A stretch of DNA of 27,375 nucleotides from a virus: positions 1-27,375 of the IMG/VR virus record IMGVR_UViG_3300005518_000038; one strand, 5' to 3'. A program made the position numbers and the translations under genes. Under the pieces are notes generated by a model. It saw nothing but the letters and a program-made list of their open reading frames with translations, was not told the DNA's origin and made no database searches. Of the stretch, positions 1 to 6,789 are shown piece by piece. Position 1 is the stretch's first letter, and each line of letters starts with the position of its first letter.

Positions 1-2
1 GG

Positions 3-200
3 GAGGTCCTCGCCGAGGACCTGTGGACCTGGGCTGAACGCCAGCGCGCCGACTCCCGCTCGTGGCGCTGGATCGCTCAGCGCTTGGCCGTGCTCAGCGA
101 CGGACGGATTCAGGTCACCAAGCAGTACCTGAACCAGCTCTACCTGAAGCGGCACCGGGTCGACCTGCAGGAGCACGACGCCGGACAGCCCGCGGCCTGA
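3..200 (+). CDS. C-terminal fragment of a small HTH-like protein (5' partial)
   Basis: The reading frame is open from the window edge to a TGA at 198-200 and gives the last 65 residues of a protein. It is rich in Trp, Arg and Gln, and the stretch containing SWRWIAQRLA followed by VTKQYLNQLY looks like two helices of a helix-turn-helix, so DNA binding is possible. I do not recognise a named family. The start lies outside the window. GC-rich third positions and the short C/T-rich gap that follows support it being a real gene end. It could be a small phage regulator, but that is an inference from the helix pattern only. Confidence 0.6.
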   Translation, partial: EVLAEDLWTWAERQRADSRSWRWIAQRLAVLSDGRIQVTKQYLNQLYLKRHRVDLQEHDAGQPAA

Positions 201-302
201 CGCCGCACCCCCTCCCCCACCCCCTCAACAGCAAAACGCCCACCCCGAGGCCGTGCAGGGCTTCGGAGCGGGCTTGACCACGAGCCCCAGGAAAGGACCC
301 TC

Positions 303-881
303 GTGACCAGCTTGGAGACTACCGCCCCCATCGGGCGCATCGCCTACCTTCCCGACGCCGGGCGCCAGATCGACCAGCTCGCCCGGCTGCTCGCCTGGGA
401 GAACGGCCAGCGCGCCTACATGCACGTCGACCGCGACCCCGACGTCCTCGAGCAGTGCGCCGACGGCCGCTACGTGTCGTGGGGCGTACAGAGCGGCTAC
501 ACCCTGACCGACCGCGGCCGCAGCACGGTACTCCGCCTGGCGGAGATCGACGCGCACGCCGAGCACGACCGCCGCGAGCAGGACGCCGCCGAGCAGACGG
601 AGATCCTGCCCGCCGAGGGCACTCTCGCCGAGCCGCCGCTCGAGGCGACGCTGCCCGGCCGGCACCGGATCGTGAAGCGTCGTCGCACGCCGGGCTGGCT
701 GCTCGTCGCCTACCTCGCGGTGCTGGCCGCCGTCGACCGGCTGCTGACGCGGGTGGCGTTCCGGATCGCCCGGTTCGTGACGGTGCACGCGCGGGGTCTG
801 GCGTGGTTCGTCGTCGCCACGCCCGCGCTCGCTGCGGGTCTGGTCCTCGGCACCACCGGTGTCCTGTGGGTGATCCGATGA
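303..881 (+). CDS. Hypothetical protein with two C-terminal membrane segments
   Basis: This 192-aa protein starts at GTG 303, five bases after the good ribosome binding site AAAGGA (292-297). Residues 1-125 are soluble and charged. Residues about 131-148 and 165-191 are strongly hydrophobic, with a basic RRR just before the first, which fits two membrane-spanning helices ending at the C-terminus. The family is not recognised. Its TGA overlaps the next ATG (ATGA), so it opens a tightly coupled early operon that runs to about 4983. A membrane protein among phage early genes could act in exclusion or host take-over, but nothing in the sequence demonstrates this. Confidence 0.75.
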   Translation: MTSLETTAPIGRIAYLPDAGRQIDQLARLLAWENGQRAYMHVDRDPDVLEQCADGRYVSWGVQSGYTLTDRGRSTVLRLAEIDAHAEHDRREQDAAEQTEILPAEGTLAEPPLEATLPGRHRIVKRRRTPGWLLVAYLAVLAAVDRLLTRVAFRIARFVTVHARGLAWFVVATPALAAGLVLGTTGVLWVIR

Positions 882-1246
882 CGACGCGCATCACCGACCT
901 GCTGCACCTGCGTCGCCCGGCCGTGTCGTTCGTGCCGGACCAGACGGAGCCTCGCGCGCTGATCGCGCCTGTGGACGAGCGGATCGCGCAGCTGATGTCC
1001 ACGTTCTCCTACATCCACGTGACGATCGACCCGCGATTCGAACCCGGCGATTGCGCGTGGTGCGACGGGCAGGGCACGACCTCGGTCCGCGTGTACGGCG
1101 ATCCGGAGCACGACGAGCACGTCCAGAACCCGCTGGTGGAGGAGACGGTGTGCTTGGCGTGCGCGCTCAAGCCGCACGGTCCGATCTGGCAGGCCGGGTA
1201 CGAGTCCCGGTCGGACCGGGACATCCGAGTCGAGGTGTGCGCCTGA
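878..1246 (+). CDS. Hypothetical zinc-site protein (CxxC...CxxC)
   Basis: This 122-aa protein starts at ATG 878, overlapping the previous stop by four bases. Its second half has CAWC and CLAC pairs about 35 residues apart, a pattern typical of a small treble-clef or zinc-ribbon fold. The first CxxC is followed by DGQGTTS, as in CxxCxGxG-type zinc motifs. No catalytic motif is visible and I do not recognise a named family. The overlapping start indicates translational coupling to the membrane-protein gene upstream. It shares its general style, a small protein with paired cysteines, with many genes downstream. Confidence 0.8.
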   Translation: MTTRITDLLHLRRPAVSFVPDQTEPRALIAPVDERIAQLMSTFSYIHVTIDPRFEPGDCAWCDGQGTTSVRVYGDPEHDEHVQNPLVEETVCLACALKPHGPIWQAGYESRSDRDIRVEVCA

Positions 1247-1449
1247 TGTCCAGGGCCGACGACATTTTCCGGGACGAGCTGGACCCGGAAGACCTCAGCC
1301 AGCAGACACGCGGCGGGGAGCGGGGCCGGATCACGCCGACGCCGTCCGGCGGCGCCGGGTGCCCGCTCCGGCTCGCCGAGCTGGCCGGGTTCGGTGGCGT
1401 GGTCGTGGCGACGCTGGCGGCCGCGCTGGTGGGGCGGTGCCGCCGATGA
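1246..1449 (+). CDS. Small hypothetical protein with one membrane segment
   Basis: This 67-aa protein starts at ATG 1246, within the previous TGA. Residues 1-40 are charged and polar. The last 25 residues are hydrophobic (LAELAGFGGVVVATLAAALV) and end in Arg residues, which suggests a single C-terminal membrane anchor. The family is not recognised. It is the second likely membrane protein in the first 1.5 kb. A longer open frame extends upstream, but it overlaps the previous gene and has the Arg-rich composition of an out-of-frame shadow, so the coupled ATG is preferred. Confidence 0.65.
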   Translation: MSRADDIFRDELDPEDLSQQTRGGERGRITPTPSGGAGCPLRLAELAGFGGVVVATLAAALVGRCRR

Positions 1450-1727
1450 GCACCACGAAGCGGATGCCCGCCGACGAGCTGCGCCGCCAGCTCGGGCTGG
1501 CCGTCGAGATCCTGCAGGAGCAGCGGGACAGCGCCCTCCGCGAGGCCGAGGAGTCGAAGGCGCGGAGCACGGACCCCCTCGACTTCGCCGCGCAGGACGC
1601 CCGGTGCCTCCGATACAAGGCGTCCGGCTTCCAGCTGGCCCTGCACGCCATGGCGATCACGACGAGGGGTGAGTTCGGCGAGGAGATGCCCGACGACGTC
1701 GACGAGGTTCCGGCGGCGACGTCGTGA
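1446..1727 (+). CDS. Hypothetical helical protein
   Basis: This 93-aa protein starts at ATG 1446, overlapping the previous stop (ATGA). Residues 10-45 are a heptad-like run of Leu, Gln, Glu and Arg that should form a long helix or coiled coil. The C-terminal 20 residues are acidic. No known domain is recognised. It lies immediately upstream of, and overlaps by four bases, the YqaJ-type exonuclease gene. An accessory role in recombination is therefore possible, but this rests on position only. Confidence 0.75.
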   Translation: MSTTKRMPADELRRQLGLAVEILQEQRDSALREAEESKARSTDPLDFAAQDARCLRYKASGFQLALHAMAITTRGEFGEEMPDDVDEVPAATS

Positions 1728-2404
1728 CCATCATCGAATTCCCGGACGTGATCCAGGGCTCCGACGAATGGCACGACCAGCGCCGCGGGATCGTCAGCGC
1801 GTCCGTCGTCGGGCAGCTCGTCACCCCGAAAACCTTGAAGATCGCCGCCAACGACAAATCCCGCGCGATCGTCACGCAGCTCGTCGCCGAACGCATCACC
1901 GGCTACACCGACCCCACCTACGTCGGCGACGACATGCTCCGCGGCGTCGAGGACGAACTCCGGGCACGCGACCTGTACGCCGAGGTGTACGAGCGGCCTG
2001 TCCGCGAGGTCGGATTCCTGCTCCGCAAGGAAAACACGTGGCAGCTCGGCTACTCGCCGGACGGGCTCGTCGGCGACGACGGCCTGATCGAAGTGAAGTC
2101 GCGCCGCTCGAAGCTGCACCTGGCCACGATCCTCGCCGACGAAGTGCCCGCCGAATTCATGGCGCAGTGCCAGGCCGGCCTGCTCGTGTCCGGCCGCGAG
2201 TGGCTGGACTTCATCAGCTACTCGGGCGGGATGCCCATGTGGCACAAGCGCGTGCTGCCGGACCCCGCCTGGCACGAAGCGATCATCGCCGCCGCCGAAC
2301 AGTTCGAGACCACGGCCGCCGAGATGGTCGCGGACTACGCCACCAAGACCAAGGGCCTGCCCGCCACCGAGCGAACGTCCGACTACATGGAGATGACGAT
2401 CTAG
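1724..2404 (+). CDS. YqaJ/lambda-exonuclease-family recombination nuclease
   Basis: This 226-aa protein has the features of the YqaJ viral recombinase family, PD-(D/E)XK nucleases related to lambda Exo that resect double-stranded DNA ends. Residues 12-34 (GSDEWHDQRRGIVSASVVG and following) match the family's N-terminal 'GS.EW...R.G.ISAS' signature. The RG...E...AR..Y motif puts an acidic residue at E78. SPDGL followed by IEVKSR supplies D113, E123 and K125, the metal-binding and catalytic triad. Length is normal for the family. The start is GTG 1724, overlapping the previous TGA. The next gene begins one base after this stop, which fits a two-component exonuclease plus annealing or ssDNA-binding partner. 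Confidence 0.92.
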   Translation: MTIIEFPDVIQGSDEWHDQRRGIVSASVVGQLVTPKTLKIAANDKSRAIVTQLVAERITGYTDPTYVGDDMLRGVEDELRARDLYAEVYERPVREVGFLLRKENTWQLGYSPDGLVGDDGLIEVKSRRSKLHLATILADEVPAEFMAQCQAGLLVSGREWLDFISYSGGMPMWHKRVLPDPAWHEAIIAAAEQFETTAAEMVADYATKTKGLPATERTSDYMEMTI

Positions 2405-3079
2405 ATGGACCTCACCGACACCATCGCACCGACGAGCGACCAACTCGACGCGGTCGATCTCCTCAGCGGGCCGCGCACCTTCACCATCGACGCGATCAGC
2501 AAGGGCAACGCCGAGCAGCCCGTCAACATCAGACTCCTCGAATTCCCGCGAGTCTGGCGCCCCGGCAAGAGCATGCGGCGCGTCCTCGTCTCGTGCTGGG
2601 GGGCCGACGGCGCCAAGTACGTGGGTCGCCGCGTCACCCTCTACTGCGACCCCACCGTCCAGTTCGGCGGCCAGGCCGTCGGTGGCACCCGCATCAGCCA
2701 CCTCAGCCACATCGACAAGCCTCGGAAAATCCCGCTGCTCGTGACGCGCGGCAAGTCCACGATCTTCGTGGTGCAGCCGCTCGTCGAGACGACCGAGGAC
2801 CGCATCGCCGAGTACAAGCGCGAGTGGAAGACCGCCACCGCCGAGCGGCGAAAGGTCATCAAGGCCGAGGTCGCCGCCCTCACGGGCGCCACGGCACCGC
2901 CGAGCACACCCGCCGCGGAGGAACCGCCGGCGCCTCCGGCGGCCGCGCCGGAGGAGGTCGAGGGCGACCCGGAGCAGTTCGAGGAGGAGGACGTCGACAA
3001 CGACTCCGCCGACGACGACCCGACGTTCCCCGATGACCCGGACCTGACCGCGCACGAGCAGGCAGGAGCGGCCCAGTGA
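2405..3079 (+). CDS. Probable partner of the exonuclease; SSB-like acidic tail, function unproven
   Basis: This 224-aa protein starts at ATG 2405, directly abutting the exonuclease stop. Residues about 22-128 look compact and beta-rich (FTIDAIS, VLVSCWG, RRVTLYCD, STIFVVQPL) and could form an OB-like fold. Residues 130-160 are a charged helix. Residues about 163-224 are Pro/Ala-rich and then very acidic, with DDDPTFPDDP near the end, resembling the acidic tails of ssDNA-binding proteins. It has no clear RecT, ERF or RAD52 signature that I can see. Position suggests an annealing or ssDNA-binding partner. This is inference, because the family is not named here. Confidence 0.8.
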   Translation: MDLTDTIAPTSDQLDAVDLLSGPRTFTIDAISKGNAEQPVNIRLLEFPRVWRPGKSMRRVLVSCWGADGAKYVGRRVTLYCDPTVQFGGQAVGGTRISHLSHIDKPRKIPLLVTRGKSTIFVVQPLVETTEDRIAEYKREWKTATAERRKVIKAEVAALTGATAPPSTPAAEEPPAPPAAAPEEVEGDPEQFEEEDVDNDSADDDPTFPDDPDLTAHEQAGAAQ

Positions 3080-3792
3080 GCTGGCTGGCGGGGAAGTACC
3101 TCGCGTTCGACCTGGAGACGACGGACCGCATCCCGACCACCGCGCGGATCGTGACCGCGACGACGATCGGCATCGACCCGACCACCGGCACGAAAGACGT
3201 CGCGTCGTGGCTGTCCGATGTGGACGGCCACGAGATTCCGCCGGAGACCACGAAGATCCACGGCATCACGACCGCGCAGGCACGCGCCCACGGCGAACCG
3301 GCCGCCGAAGTCGCCGGCCACCTCGCCAACGCGATCGAACGGGCGTGGGACCAGGGCATCCCGATCGTCGGGCACAACGTCGGCTACGACTTCACCGTCC
3401 TCGACAGCGAGCTGCGCCGCTACTTCCCGAACCAGGGCGGCTTGAAGCTTCGCAAGGCCGTGCTCGACACCTACGTGCTGGACAAGCACTTCCACCAGTT
3501 CCGGAAGGGAAAGAGGAACCTGGTCACGACGGCGGCGCACTACGGGGTGTCGCTGTCGGAGTCCGACGCGCATGACGCCACCGCCGATGCGCTCGCGTCC
3601 GCGCGGATCCTGTGGGTGATGGCGCGGCGCTACCCGGCGCTGGCGAACATGTCGCTCGACGCACTTTACGACGCGCAGGTTGCCTGGTACCGCGAGCAGC
3701 AACTCTCGCTGGCGAAGCATTTCCAGAGCCAGGGCAACTACGAGCCCGTCTCCACTGAGTGGCCGATCCGGCCAGTCCCGGCGGTGGCGTGA
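3076..3792 (+). CDS. DnaQ-like (DEDDh) 3'-5' exonuclease
   Basis: This 238-aa protein carries the three exonuclease motifs of the DEDDh superfamily (DnaQ/epsilon, RNase T). Exo I is AFDLETT with D12 and E14. Exo II is HNVGYDF with D105. Exo III is HDATADA with H166 and D171. Members hydrolyse single-stranded or frayed 3' ends with two metal ions. The GTG start at 3076 overlaps the previous stop. The catalytic domain ends near residue 190 and a 50-residue tail follows. In this context it may process ends for recombination or proofread a host polymerase during phage replication. No polymerase gene is seen nearby. Confidence 0.9.
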   Translation: MSWLAGKYLAFDLETTDRIPTTARIVTATTIGIDPTTGTKDVASWLSDVDGHEIPPETTKIHGITTAQARAHGEPAAEVAGHLANAIERAWDQGIPIVGHNVGYDFTVLDSELRRYFPNQGGLKLRKAVLDTYVLDKHFHQFRKGKRNLVTTAAHYGVSLSESDAHDATADALASARILWVMARRYPALANMSLDALYDAQVAWYREQQLSLAKHFQSQGNYEPVSTEWPIRPVPAVA

Positions 3793-4037
3793 TGCCCGGG
3801 GCGACGAACAACCAGCTCGGTGCGATCGTGGCGGTGCTCGCCGAGCACGGTGTCCGCACCCGCGACCACCGCATCGCGATCATCGCCGCCGTCGCCGGAC
3901 GCCCGCTGCTCGCCTCGACGAAAGAGCTGTCCGCCCGGCAGGCCCGCGAGATCCTGGAGCACTTCGACCAGCTGCGCGCCATCGACGAACTCGGCCTGCT
4001 CGTCGAACAGCACCGGCCTGAGGCGGCGGCATCATGA
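3792..4037 (+). CDS. Small hypothetical helical protein
   Basis: This 81-aa protein starts at ATG 3792, inside the preceding TGA. It is mostly helical (AIVAVLAEHG, ARQAREILEHFDQL) and has no cysteines. An in-frame upstream GTG exists but would lie inside the exonuclease gene, so the coupled ATG is chosen. The RQAREILE pattern is seen in small actinophage proteins of unknown role. No function can be given. Confidence 0.75.
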   Translation: MPGATNNQLGAIVAVLAEHGVRTRDHRIAIIAAVAGRPLLASTKELSARQAREILEHFDQLRAIDELGLLVEQHRPEAAAS

Positions 4038-4435
4038 CCATCGAGTACGACGACGCGTACGCCCGGTCCCGCGACGTCCCCGCGTTCTCCAACGGCACCG
4101 AGGGCGAAGTCTGGACCGCGAACTGGTGCTACCGCTGCCTCCGCGACGCGCCGTTCCGGAACATGGGGAAGGGCTCCGGCTGCCCGCTCGTCCTCGTGTC
4201 GCTGATGTCCCGCACGCCTGCCGAGTGGCTCGACGGGCCGCGCGACGAGCAGGGCCGGTACTCGATGGCCGACCAGTACCACTGCATCGAGTTCAAGGGC
4301 CCGGGAGGCGGTGGTGGCGAGCCGAGACCGAAGCCGGACCCGCGCGGCATGGACGGCCTCTTCCCGCGGCCACCGAGCACCACGCGGATGCTCGTCCAGC
4401 CGGAGCCCGTCCGCGAGACGGCGAGCGCGTCGTGA
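4034..4435 (+). CDS. Conserved-looking phage protein with paired cysteines, unknown function
   Basis: This 133-aa protein starts at ATG 4034, overlapping the previous stop. It has NWCYRC near residue 33, a further Cys in GSGCPL, and a Cys in QYHCIEF about 50 residues later, which could together bind zinc. I recall similar proteins with this N-terminal NWCYRC and DQYxCIEF arrangement in actinobacterial phages, annotated only as hypothetical. The C-terminal third is rich in Gly and Pro and probably disordered. No enzymatic motif is seen. Confidence 0.8.
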   Translation: MTIEYDDAYARSRDVPAFSNGTEGEVWTANWCYRCLRDAPFRNMGKGSGCPLVLVSLMSRTPAEWLDGPRDEQGRYSMADQYHCIEFKGPGGGGGEPRPKPDPRGMDGLFPRPPSTTRMLVQPEPVRETASAS

Positions 4436-4983
4436 CGACCGCCGAGGACGTCCGGTGCGAACACTGCCACCGGCCGCTCACCGACCCCGAGAGCCGCGCT
4501 CTCGGCTACGGCCCGGTGTGCGCCGTCGGCGTCCTCGGCTTCGACACCCACCGCACACCCGTCCCGCGACCTCGGCGCCGCAAGGACACCGACCAGATCC
4601 CGCTACCCCTGGAGAACCCTGTGGACAGCTTCGATGAGCGCGCCGCCAAGGCGCACGCCGAGTCGGTCGCACGCGGTGAGCACGACGACCGCTGCGAATA
4701 CCTGGCTGTGCCCGGCTTCTACCTCTGCCACTGCTCGAAACGGCGCCGCGAGAAGGCCGGACACACCGAGCCGCCGGGAGAGCTGATCTTCCAGCAGCCG
4801 GTCTGCCCGCGCTGCGAAGAAGAGGTCTACCACGACGGCGACAGCTGGAACTGCACCCGCTGCTGCTGCCACTGGAAGACGGACGGCACCGACGCCCAGT
4901 TCTACGACGAGTACGGCGACCTCGACGCCGACCTCGCCAAGTGGCGCGCACGCCTCGAAGATCGCGAGCCGTCGACCCCCTGA
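4432..4983 (+). CDS. DUF6011-type zinc protein with C-terminal zinc ribbon
   Basis: This 183-aa protein starts at GTG 4432, overlapping the previous stop. Residues 9-30 (CEHCHRPLTDPESRALGYGP then VC; C9, C12, C30) match the DUF6011 pattern, a Cys-rich motif ending in GYGxxC. A second Cys cluster in the middle (residues about 88-105) and a third near residues 125-145 (CPRC, then CTRCCCHW) look like a further zinc ribbon. A related motif recurs in the minus-strand gene at 12166-12519. The domain's role is unknown. This is the last gene before the tandem hairpins at 4992-5054. Confidence 0.82.
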   Translation: MTTAEDVRCEHCHRPLTDPESRALGYGPVCAVGVLGFDTHRTPVPRPRRRKDTDQIPLPLENPVDSFDERAAKAHAESVARGEHDDRCEYLAVPGFYLCHCSKRRREKAGHTEPPGELIFQQPVCPRCEEEVYHDGDSWNCTRCCCHWKTDGTDAQFYDEYGDLDADLAKWRARLEDREPSTP

Positions 4984-4991
4984 GCTGCGGT

Positions 4992-5017
4992 CCGAGCTGT
5001 CCTCCCCTGCAGCTCGG
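4992..5017 (+). other. Perfect 8-bp inverted repeat (first of two tandem hairpins)
   Basis: Positions 4992-4999 (CCGAGCTG) are the exact reverse complement of 5010-5017, around a 10-base pyrimidine-rich loop. It lies 9 bases past the end of the DUF6011 gene. Alone it is a modest hairpin. With the stronger stem that follows at once, it suggests a transcript-end or attenuation structure. Confidence 0.5.
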
Positions 5018-5024
5018 CCCGCAC

Positions 5025-5054
5025 GCGGGGCCCGGAGGCGCGGCCGGGCCCCGC
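5025..5054 (+). terminator. Strong GC hairpin, probable transcription terminator
   Basis: Positions 5025-5035 (GCGGGGCCCGG) pair perfectly with 5044-5054 across an 8-base loop. This 11-bp all-GC stem sits in the only sizeable gap of the first 11 kb. No clean U-run follows (AACCCCTTCCCC), so this is a probable terminator or RNA-stability element of the kind often seen in high-GC actinomycetes, not a classic intrinsic terminator. It separates the recombination operon from the replication operon. Confidence 0.55.
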
Positions 5055-5088
5055 AACCCCTTCCCCTACAACCTCTGGAGGTGACCTC

Positions 5089-5439
5089 GTGATCATCAGC
5101 GTCGCCGCACACCGGCAAGCCGCCGGCCTCGTCGACCTCGCCGCCGAAGGCAAATTCGACGAGCACGCGCGCGGCCTCATCGAGGTCGCGCGCACGAACC
5201 CGGTCCGCGCCGTCGAACTGATCGCCGCCCTCGCCGCGTCCGCCGCCGAACTCAACCGCGCTCAGCTCGACACCACGCCGGCCTCCACGGTCGACCCGCT
5301 CACGGCCTACCTCCGGCGCGCCCACGCCGCCCACAAGAACGGGCTCCGGCTGCCGTGGGTCGTCCTCGGCGAGCGGGAATACCAGCGGCTGAAGAAACGC
5401 TCCCAGCGTGCCCGCGCGCGCCTGCAGGCCGCCTCATGA
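5089..5439 (+). CDS. Hypothetical helical protein preceding the replication gene
   Basis: This 116-aa protein starts at GTG 5089, seven bases after a good ribosome binding site GGAGG (5077-5081). This is one of the few non-coupled starts in the region and marks the beginning of a new operon. It is almost entirely helical and ends in a strongly basic segment (KKRSQRARARLQ), which could contact nucleic acid. No family is recognised. Its stop overlaps the start of the putative replication initiator, so the two are co-translated. Confidence 0.78.
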   Translation: MIISVAAHRQAAGLVDLAAEGKFDEHARGLIEVARTNPVRAVELIAALAASAAELNRAQLDTTPASTVDPLTAYLRRAHAAHKNGLRLPWVVLGEREYQRLKKRSQRARARLQAAS

Positions 5440-6287
5440 CCGCCGCCGAAGCCGACCCAGACACCACCCGGCCCGTCGGCCGCTACGAGTGGGAGAACGT
5501 CATGCGACGCCTGTCCAGCCGGGAGCAGATCTCCGACGAGTTGCTGCTCGCCGCGCTGCTGCTGTCCACCTACGCGGACCCCGACGGCACCCGCGTACGG
5601 CCCGGCGAGCGCGAGTTCGCCGAAGCGAACCGACGGAGCAAGCCCACTGCCCGCCGGCGTGTGGCGTGGTTGCAGGAGCACGGCTTCGTCCGTCTGGTGT
5701 CCCGCGGCGGTGGTACCGGTGTGCACGCACGGGCGTCCGAGTACCGGCTGACGCTGCCCGTGGATTTGCTCGAGCGGTTCGATGTCCGGCCGCCGGGTGT
5801 GGTCTCCCGGCGGCACATGACGGTGGTAACTGCGCTCACCCATGGTGAGCGCAGTTCCAGCGGGAACACCGCTCACCCAAGAGTGAGCGCAGTTCCCGCA
5901 CCGTCCCCTGTGGATAACTCCGGAACTCAGCTCACCCATGGTGAGCGCAGTTCCCTCGAACCGGACACGGAACTCCGCTCAAATAACGCCGTTTCTAAAC
6001 GGAACTCCGCTCAAATCGACCCCGAACTCCGCTCACCCATGCGTGAGCGCCCACCAACCACCACACCAACCACAAAAGCCACCACCACTGGTCCCGACCC
6101 AACGCAACCAGACACGCCGGATTGTATGCAATCCGCCGAAACGACCGATCCCGTCGCAGCAGCCACCGCCACCCCGCTCGGTCCCCGCCGCTGCCCCCAC
6201 GGCCTCAGCCGAGCCCGACGCGACGACGGCACCCCACGCTGCCCCGCCTGCCGCCGCCAACTCCCCGGACGAGGTGAACCCACATGA
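5436..6287 (+). CDS. Putative phage replication initiator (winged-helix, origin within gene)
   Basis: This 283-aa protein starts at ATG 5436. Residues about 18-108 look like a winged helix-turn-helix: SDELLLAALLLSTYADPDG, EREFAEANRRSKPTARRRVAWLQE, then a Gly-rich wing before SEYRLTLP. This arrangement is common in phage and plasmid initiators. From about residue 130 the protein becomes low-complexity because the DNA carries an iteron array with a perfect DnaA box (5826-6055). The last 30 residues form a small zinc-ribbon pattern (RCPHGL, then RCPACRR). A gene with its own origin inside it parallels lambda O. The function is inferred from the fold and the repeats. A transcriptional regulator binding its own gene is the alternative. 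Confidence 0.78.
   Translation: MTAAEADPDTTRPVGRYEWENVMRRLSSREQISDELLLAALLLSTYADPDGTRVRPGEREFAEANRRSKPTARRRVAWLQEHGFVRLVSRGGGTGVHARASEYRLTLPVDLLERFDVRPPGVVSRRHMTVVTALTHGERSSSGNTAHPRVSAVPAPSPVDNSGTQLTHGERSSLEPDTELRSNNAVSKRNSAQIDPELRSPMRERPPTTTPTTKATTTGPDPTQPDTPDCMQSAETTDPVAAATATPLGPRRCPHGLSRARRDDGTPRCPACRRQLPGRGEPT
5826..6055 (+). repeat. Iteron array, candidate replication origin
   Basis: The 13-base unit GGAACTNCGCTCA occurs nine times with at most one mismatch. Forward copies lie at 5826-5838, 5863-5875, 5922-5934, 5969-5981, 6001-6013 and 6023-6035. Reverse copies (TGAGCGCAGTTCC) lie at 5846-5858, 5884-5896 and 5942-5954. Three forward-reverse pairs form dyads. The first, 5828-5856, has perfect 13-bp arms around CAT. 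A tenth, degenerate reverse copy begins at 6044. The stretch 5981-6002 is unusually AT-rich for this genome and holds the inverted repeat CCGTTT-CT-AAACGG (5989-6002), a possible melting site. Iteron arrays bind initiators in plasmids and phages. Use as an origin is inferred. Confidence 0.85.
5909..5917 (-). promoter_or_regulatory. Perfect DnaA box within the iteron array
   Basis: TGTGGATAA at these positions is the exact reverse complement of the consensus DnaA box TTATCCACA. It lies between the second and third iteron dyads. A 9-base match alone is weak, but its position inside a nine-copy iteron array strongly supports a role in host DnaA recruitment. Confidence 0.75.
6118..6135 (+). repeat. 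7-bp inverted repeat downstream of the iterons
   Basis: CGGATTG (6118-6124) and CAATCCG (6129-6135) are perfect complements around TATG. It lies in the 3' part of the initiator gene, about 65 bases past the iterons, in a locally less GC-rich stretch. It could be a second binding site or a small hairpin. Its function is unknown. Confidence 0.5.
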
Positions 6288-6520
6288 TCCGCACCACCCC
6301 CCGCACAGCCCGCCGAGCACACCCATGCCAGCACCGCGGCTCGTACCCGCTCGCCAACTGCCGCATCCAGCCCGGCGACCGGTATCTCGAACTCGTCGCC
6401 TCACCCGAACACGGCGACCTCGGCAACCAGGGCTGGTGGCGCATGGCCGAATGCGCCGTCCACGCCGAATTCCACGGCCGCGGCGAACTGCTCGCCCGCG
6501 AACAGGTCTCGTCGCTGTGA
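6284..6520 (+). CDS. Small zinc-finger-like phage protein
   Basis: This 78-aa protein starts at ATG 6284, overlapping the initiator stop. Cysteines and histidines are spaced as in a small treble-clef finger: HPCQHRG, then NCRIQPGDRYLEL, then a Trp pair and MAECAVHAEFH. The 'C..I.PGDRYLE...P' followed by 'W....C..H' pattern resembles small actinophage proteins thought to bind zinc. No function is assigned. The strong alternative frame covering 5938-6789 is treated as genuine only from 6517. Confidence 0.75.
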   Translation: MIRTTPRTARRAHPCQHRGSYPLANCRIQPGDRYLELVASPEHGDLGNQGWWRMAECAVHAEFHGRGELLAREQVSSL

Positions 6521-6789
6521 ACCTCCGGCGAGGGCGTGGACGCGCCAACGGACCAGCCGGCCTCTGGCGCGACCTCCCCGGCCAAGGCCCCATCCCCGCC
6601 GACCAACTCCCACCCGAACTCGCCGCCAACCCCCTCCACGTCGCCTGCCCCTGGAAACCCTGCAAAGCCCCCATCCGCCGCACCTGCACCACCCACCGCG
6701 GCAAACCCCGCACACCCCACCCCAGCCGCATCGAAGCCGCAAACGCCCAGCTCAACCCATCGGAACCCGACACCCAGGAGAACCCGTGA
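6517..6789 (+). CDS. Phage zinc-binding protein (CPxxxC...C...H...H type)
   Basis: This 90-aa protein starts at GTG 6517, overlapping the previous TGA. Residues about 47-75 read HVACPWKPCKAPIRRTC, then THRGKPR, then HPSRIEAA. This matches the short zinc-binding motif seen in many actinophage proteins (CPxCxAxxGxxC...RG...H..R..AA), although the first pair here is CxxxC. The N-terminal 40 residues are Gly/Pro-rich. The protein probably binds nucleic acid through the finger, which is inference from family resemblance. Confidence 0.72.
   Translation: MNLRRGRGRANGPAGLWRDLPGQGPIPADQLPPELAANPLHVACPWKPCKAPIRRTCTTHRGKPRTPHPSRIEAANAQLNPSEPDTQENP

Noticed and set aside
201-302. Promoter in the first gap
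   Set aside because: TTGACC at 274-279 has no -10 box at a suitable distance. The gap is mostly a C/T-rich run and then a ribosome binding site.
1331-3055. Minus-strand open frame of 574 codons opposite the exonuclease and its partner
   Set aside because: Same antisense effect. The plus-strand genes have catalytic motifs, and no ribosome site or domain is seen on the minus strand.
5826-6055. CRISPR array
   Set aside because: Repeats are 13 bases, in both orientations, with irregular spacing and inside a gene, so they are iterons.
5938-6516. Upstream part of the open frame ending at 6789
   Set aside because: It overlaps the initiator and the 78-aa gene and is very Pro/Arg/Thr-rich. The gene is credible only from the coupled GTG at 6517.
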